From DASQUK01 sp046723645 (GTDB taxonomy: Bacteria; Actinomycetota; Acidimicrobiia; Acidimicrobiales; VFJN01): a stretch of DNA of 17,571 nucleotides. Made by a program: the position numbers and the translations under genes. This document shows positions 13,600 to 17,571 of the stretch, one piece after another; position 1 is the first letter of the stretch, and every line of letters starts with the position of its first letter. The notes beneath the pieces were generated by a model. It worked only from the letters and a program-made list of their open reading frames with translations. It was not told the DNA's origin and searched no databases. The stretch is taken from the NCBI GenBank assembly GCA_046723645.1, contig JBKOUY010000116.1, positions 1 to 17,571 on the forward strand. Direction: 5' to 3'.

Positions 13600-15972
13600 A
13601 TGACGGCGATCTGGATGACGGCCCGGGCGCACTGGCGACAGCGCTGGCGCTCGTTCGTCGTGGTGGCCGTCCTCGCTGGTCTTGCCGGCGGCGTCGCTCT
13701 CGCGGCCTTCACCGGGTCGCGCCGCGCCGACACCTCCTTCGCCCGCCTCGACGAGCGCCTGAAGACGACAAATCTGCATGTGACAACGGGCGGGCGTCCC
13801 GATCCCGAGCTCATTCGGGAGGTGGCGACCTGGCCTGGGGTCGAGGTCGCCATGCACCAGGTGATCCTCGTGGTTGCCCCAGCCGACAGCGGGATGCAGA
13901 TTGGGAGGGACACAATCGCGGTGGCTGTGACGGTCATGGCGGGTGATGACCCCCGCGACTTCTCCATCGTCGAGGGCCGCCGGTACGACGAGCGGCGGGC
14001 GGATGAGCTCCTCGTGAACGAGGCCATGCGGGACGCGCTCGACGCCGACATCGGTGACCGCTTCTCCCTCGTCTCGCTCACCCCGCAGCAAGTCGAGGCA
14101 AGCGAAGACGAGGGGGGGCCTCCCCCGACGCCCGCCGGCCCCACTCAGGAGGTGACGCTCGTGGGCGTGGCGCGCTCGGCGGAGGATGTGTCCGACGCCC
14201 CTGACCCCGTCCTCATCGTCACGCCGGCGTATTACGAGCGCCACGGCGCGTCCATCGGCCGGGCGGAGGGGCTTGGTCTGCGCGTCGACGAGGATCGCCT
14301 GCCGGAGATCGAGGATCGCCTCCGTTCGCTGTTCGGTGAGGACGCAGCCATCGACCAACCCGAGGACTTCGGAGCCAGGATCGAGGATGGGCTCGCCGTC
14401 GAGGTGAACGGGCTACGCGCGTTCGCGCTGGTGGCCACGGTCGCCGGTCTCGTTGCGTTGGGTCAGGTGCTCGTCCGACACGCGGACACTGTGTCGGAGC
14501 AGCACGGTTCACGCCGGGCAATCGGTATGACCTCACGCCAGCTGATCGCGTCGGACGTGATCGCGGTCCTGCCCGCCGCGGCGGGTGGGGCGGTACTTGC
14601 CGCCGCGGGCGCCGTGGCCGGCGGACCGCTCGCAATCACCGGCCTCGCCCGACAGGCAGAGCCGGATCCCGGCCCCTGGTTCGACGCCGTCGTGGTGCCC
14701 GGTGCCGTCGTTGTCGGACTGGTCGTCCTCATGGTCGCAGCCCTGGCATCTGCGCTGGCCGCAGCCCGAGGCCGCACCCAGGAATGGATGGCGCCGGTCC
14801 GGCCGTCGCGAGGCACCGCCTTCCTCGCCGCGCTCCCGCCCCCTGCCGCCGTGGGTGCCCGCATGGCGCTGGCCACCGGGCGTGGATCGGCGGCATTGCC
14901 CACTGGCCCTGCCCTGGCCGGGGCCGCCGTGGGAATCGCCGGCGTGGTCGCGACCCTCGTCTTCGGCACCCGCGTCGATCATCTGCTCGAGACGCCGAAG
15001 CTCTGGGGCGCGAACTACGACGCGGTCGTGACCACAGGAGAGGACACGGTCTCGGATGTGAGAACTGCCGACCGGCTGGCGGCCAGTCCGGACGTCGCGG
15101 CGGTGGCCGTGTTCGACTTGGTCGACGTTCCCGTCTATGCCGGTGAGCGGCAGTCGCGGGCCGGCGCGGTCACACTGGGGGCTCGCCGGGGGACCATCCC
15201 ACCGGTGATCCTCGGCGGGCGGGCTCCCGCCGCGCCCGATGAGGTGGCGTTGGGCGATGATGTGCTCGCACACCTCCGTGTCGACATCGGCGACACCGTC
15301 GAGGTCGACCACGCCGGCGAGAGGGCTGCGCTGCGGGTGGTGGGCCGGTACCTGCAACCGTCTGAGAATGACGCCAGATCCGGAATGCTCCTGGCGCCAC
15401 AGGGCTTCGAGCGACTCGAAGGCGAAGATGACGACAGCGGCGTACTCGTGCGCTTCACGCCTGACGTCGACACGGACGCCGCGTTGCGACGGCTGCGCGA
15501 GCTTGACCCGCAGGTGGAGGTCACGGCGGCCACCGATGACAGGCCCTCCGACATCGACAACCTCGACGAGCTTGGCGCGCTGCCCTGGGCATTGGCCGCC
15601 TTCCTCGCGCTGCTCGCCGCCATCGCCGCCGTCCACGCCCTCGTCTCGACGACCAGGCGGCGGCGGCGCGACCTCGCCGTGCTGCGGGTGCTCGGCTTCG
15701 TCGGCGGCCAGGTGCGCAGCACCCTGCGGTGGCAGGCGCTCACCGTTGCCGGCGTCGGCCTGGCCGTCGGGGTGCCGGCCGGCCTCATAGCCGGACGTCG
15801 CATCTGGTCCGCGCTGGCTGAGGCCGTCGGCGTCGTGGACGACTGGAGCTTCCCGTGGCTCACCGTCGTCCTCGCCGTGCCGGCAGCCATGAGTGTCGCC
15901 GTCCTGCTCGCCGTCCCTCCGGGCCGTGCCGCGGCGCGGATGTCGCCCGGCCGCGTCCTGCGAGCCGAGTGA
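13600..15972 (+). CDS. FtsX-family ABC transporter permease
   Basis: Starting at ATG 13600 (MTAIWMTARAHWRQRWRSF) the product has 790 residues, the normal size for a duplicated FtsX permease. A first membrane helix (about 18-38) is followed by a large outside domain to about 270, then three helices (about 273-295, 318-345, 363-388), a helix at about 436-458, a second outside domain to about 655, and three closing helices (about 659-680, 710-735, 753-775). This two-half layout with the three-helix FtsX blocks is typical of MacB-like and large actinobacterial exporters. It pairs with the upstream ATPase. Substrate unknown. An earlier in-frame opening would overlap the ATPase gene and is rejected; the ribosome site (GCGAGG) is weak, so re-initiation is likely. 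Confidence 0.9.
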   Translation: MTAIWMTARAHWRQRWRSFVVVAVLAGLAGGVALAAFTGSRRADTSFARLDERLKTTNLHVTTGGRPDPELIREVATWPGVEVAMHQVILVVAPADSGMQIGRDTIAVAVTVMAGDDPRDFSIVEGRRYDERRADELLVNEAMRDALDADIGDRFSLVSLTPQQVEASEDEGGPPPTPAGPTQEVTLVGVARSAEDVSDAPDPVLIVTPAYYERHGASIGRAEGLGLRVDEDRLPEIEDRLRSLFGEDAAIDQPEDFGARIEDGLAVEVNGLRAFALVATVAGLVALGQVLVRHADTVSEQHGSRRAIGMTSRQLIASDVIAVLPAAAGGAVLAAAGAVAGGPLAITGLARQAEPDPGPWFDAVVVPGAVVVGLVVLMVAALASALAAARGRTQEWMAPVRPSRGTAFLAALPPPAAVGARMALATGRGSAALPTGPALAGAAVGIAGVVATLVFGTRVDHLLETPKLWGANYDAVVTTGEDTVSDVRTADRLAASPDVAAVAVFDLVDVPVYAGERQSRAGAVTLGARRGTIPPVILGGRAPAAPDEVALGDDVLAHLRVDIGDTVEVDHAGERAALRVVGRYLQPSENDARSGMLLAPQGFERLEGEDDDSGVLVRFTPDVDTDAALRRLRELDPQVEVTAATDDRPSDIDNLDELGALPWALAAFLALLAAIAAVHALVSTTRRRRRDLAVLRVLGFVGGQVRSTLRWQALTVAGVGLAVGVPAGLIAGRRIWSALAEAVGVVDDWSFPWLTVVLAVPAAMSVAVLLAVPPGRAAARMSPGRVLRAE

Positions 15973-15978
15973 GCCGAC

Positions 15979-16338
15979 ATGACGGCCGTCTGGTACCGGT
16001 TCCGGGCCGAGCTGCGCTTGCGCTGGCGCGCGTGGCTCGGGCTCGGTCTGCTGGTGGGCCTGGCCGCGGGCGCGGTGATGGCGCTGGCGGCCGGGGCCTG
16101 GCGGACCGACAGCGCGTACGCGCGTTTCCTCGAGACGCACAACGCCTACGACGTGACGGTGTTCGACTTCAGCGTGCCGGGCTCGCCGGGCGGCGGTGGC
16201 TTCGACAAGATCAGGGCGCTGCCCTCCGTGGAGGACTCGGCGGCGGGCGAGCTCGGTGTGATCCCGCTGGGCCGCTCCCACGTGCCGGGCCAGATCGCCG
16301 CTCGCACCCGACCGGCCACCGATCTGCGATCGGAGTGA
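15979..16338 (+). pseudogene. Truncated second FtsX-type permease (N-terminal remnant)
   Basis: The 119-residue frame starts six bases after the full permease and mirrors its N-terminus: MTAVWYRFRAELRLRWRAW against MTAIWMTARAHWRQRWRSF, then one hydrophobic helix (about 18-40), then a GAWRTDSAYARF segment matching GSRRADTSFARL. It reaches the first extracellular segment (about residue 90) and stops; none of the later FtsX helices are present in any frame before the kinase gene starts four bases later. The likely history is a paralogous permease gene that lost its 3' part by internal deletion. It could still be translated as a single-span membrane peptide, so a small functional protein cannot be excluded. 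Confidence 0.6.
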
Positions 16339-16342
16339 CACT

Positions 16343-17571
16343 GTGACCACCACCATGAACGTTCCCCTCGCCCCCGCTTCGACGGCGAGCGTTGGTGTGG
16401 CATCGTCCTGGCGGCGCCTCGTCGCCCTGGCCCTGACCGTGGCCGTCCTGGGGGCCGCGGGCTGGGCGGCGACCTTCCTGGCCGACACGCCATCGAACGA
16501 CGATCCGCTGCAGGTGATCCGCATCGGGCTGGTGGCGGTGTGGGGGCTGGTCGGCGGTGCGCTGGCCGCCCGGCGCCCCCACGAGCCGCTCGGCCTGCTG
16601 GTGCTGGCGGGCTCGCTCGTCGGTGGAGCCGCCACGCTGGCGACCGGCGCGCTCCAGGCCGGCCACGGAGGCGACGCCGCCGAGCTGGTCCGGGCTCTGG
16701 CGGTGGCGATCCTGCCGGCGGTGGCGTTGCACGTCGTCGCCGTCCTCCCCGACGGGCGTTTGGCCCGCCCGTCGCACCGCGCCGTCCTGCTCGGCTTCTA
16801 CCTCCTGGCGCTCGGCGCAGGCGTGGGCTTGGCCTCGGCACGACCCGACCTGCCGTTGTGGGGCGTGGCGGCCGAAGCGGTGCTCGCCGCCGCCATCGGG
16901 GTGAGCATGTCCAACGCCCGCTACGTCAAGACGCGGGGCGAGGCGCGGCAGCGGATGCAGTGGTTCGGGCTCGCCGTGACGCTGGCAGCCGAGATCGTGC
17001 TGGTGGCGCTCGCCCTGCGGATCTTCCTCGACTGGCCCCACCAGTTGGCGGAGATCGCCACCGCCGCCACGGTCCTGGTGCCGCTGTCGTTCGTGCCGTG
17101 CCTGTTCCGCGGGCTTCTCGGCCACGTCGAGCGGCTGCTGGGCGAGGCCGTGGCGCTGACCGGCCTGACCGGGGTGGTCGTGTCGGTCTACCTGGTCATT
17201 GTGCTGGGCCTGGGCCGCTCGCCCAGCGACGACGAGCGCACCATCCTGTTGCTGTCTATGGTCGCAGCCGCCGTCGCCGCCGTGCTCTACGCGCCGGCCC
17301 GGTTGCGCCTGGCCCGGGTTTCCAACCAACTCGTCTACGGCGAGCGACACGCGCCCGACGAGGCGCTGCGCACGTTCGGCGCCCGCCTCACGCGGGCGAT
17401 CCCCTTCGACGAGCTGCTGCTGCAGCTCGCCGAGTCGCTGCGCAAGAGCATGGCGCTCCAGGCGGCCGAGGTCTGGACCGGATCCGCGGGTCAACTCGAG
17501 CGGGTCGTGTCGGTGCCCGAGCGCGGGCCCGCCCGCCTGAACCTCACCGACGAGGAGCAGCCGGTGGTGGC
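16343..17571 (+). CDS. Membrane sensor protein, probable histidine kinase (3' end outside window)
   Basis: The frame is open from GTG 16343 to the window edge (409 codons). GTG 16343 has GGAG at 16332-16335 seven bases upstream; an in-frame ATG at 16355 is too far from it. Residues about 25-310 contain some eight hydrophobic helices (for example LVALALTVAVLGAAGWAATF, VLAAAIGVSM, LTGLTGVVVSVYLVIVLGLG, ILLLSMVAAAVAAVLYAPA). These are followed by a linker of the form RLARVSNQLVYGERHAPDEALRTFGARL, which in actinomycetes joins multi-span sensor modules to a GAF-like region and a NarL-type kinase core. The region after it (IPFDELLLQLAESLRKSMALQAAEVW) reads as the start of a GAF domain. The kinase core lies beyond the edge, so kinase identity is inference. 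It is the last gene seen of the cyclase operon and the natural partner for its receiver domain. Confidence 0.75.
   Translation, partial: MTTTMNVPLAPASTASVGVASSWRRLVALALTVAVLGAAGWAATFLADTPSNDDPLQVIRIGLVAVWGLVGGALAARRPHEPLGLLVLAGSLVGGAATLATGALQAGHGGDAAELVRALAVAILPAVALHVVAVLPDGRLARPSHRAVLLGFYLLALGAGVGLASARPDLPLWGVAAEAVLAAAIGVSMSNARYVKTRGEARQRMQWFGLAVTLAAEIVLVALALRIFLDWPHQLAEIATAATVLVPLSFVPCLFRGLLGHVERLLGEAVALTGLTGVVVSVYLVIVLGLGRSPSDDERTILLLSMVAAAVAAVLYAPARLRLARVSNQLVYGERHAPDEALRTFGARLTRAIPFDELLLQLAESLRKSMALQAAEVWTGSAGQLERVVSVPERGPARLNLTDEEQPVV

Noticed and set aside
12672..14144. 490-residue minus-strand ORF opposite the ABC ATPase
   Set aside because: Antisense to an ATPase with all motifs intact; Ser/Arg/Thr-rich composition and no recognisable features.
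14533..16635. 700-residue minus-strand ORF opposite the permease genes
   Set aside because: Low-complexity Arg/Gly/Asp-rich translation with no domain, lying fully antisense to a clear FtsX permease; typical GC-rich shadow.

Overview
This is GC-rich DNA (strong G/C at third codon positions, many GTG starts, long antisense shadow ORFs). The gene content fits an actinomycete: a 2-oxoglutarate dehydrogenase E1 C-terminus, an AfsR/SARP-type regulator, ScyD/ScyE-like secreted protein, FtsX-type exporter and class III cyclase. A member of the Acidimicrobiia is my best guess, but that is inference from gene style, not from a marker gene.

Layout. 1-585: 3' end of the E1 subunit of 2-oxoglutarate dehydrogenase (+). 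615-1709: lipoprotein esterase of the PHB-depolymerase/LpqC type (-). 1817-2902: secreted ScyD/ScyE-like beta-propeller protein (+). 2920-3525: class I SAM methyltransferase (-), divergent from 3633-6566, a 977-residue SARP/BTAD-NB-ARC-TPR regulator (+). 6661-6960: small zinc-ribbon protein. About 6957-8095: poor, decayed-looking stretch with short tandem duplications, one doubtful minus-strand ORF, a hairpin, and the promoter region of the next gene. 8096-9205: ferritin-like (R2-like) diiron protein (+).

9224-17571 looks like one signalling neighbourhood. On the minus strand lie an MBL-fold hydrolase (10498-11331) and a protein with a C-terminal cyclic-nucleotide-binding domain (9224-10264). 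Divergent from them is a tight plus-strand run: response regulator fused through a degenerate LuxR-type helix-turn-helix to a class III nucleotide cyclase (11464-12846), ABC ATPase (12843-13571), FtsX-family permease (13600-15972), a truncated second permease (15979-16338), and the membrane-sensor half of a probable histidine kinase (16343 to the window edge). Read together: a membrane sensor could phosphorylate the receiver domain of the cyclase, a cyclic nucleotide would be made, the neighbouring cNMP-binding protein could sense it, and the MBL hydrolase might degrade it, with an ABC exporter made from the same transcript. The pairing is inferred from adjacency and domain content only.

By eye, I found two GTGA-N6-TCAC (CRP/GlxR-like) sites in the whole window. 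One lies between the methyltransferase and SARP genes, the other upstream of the diiron gene promoter. No tRNA, rRNA, CRISPR array or intact insertion sequence was seen.
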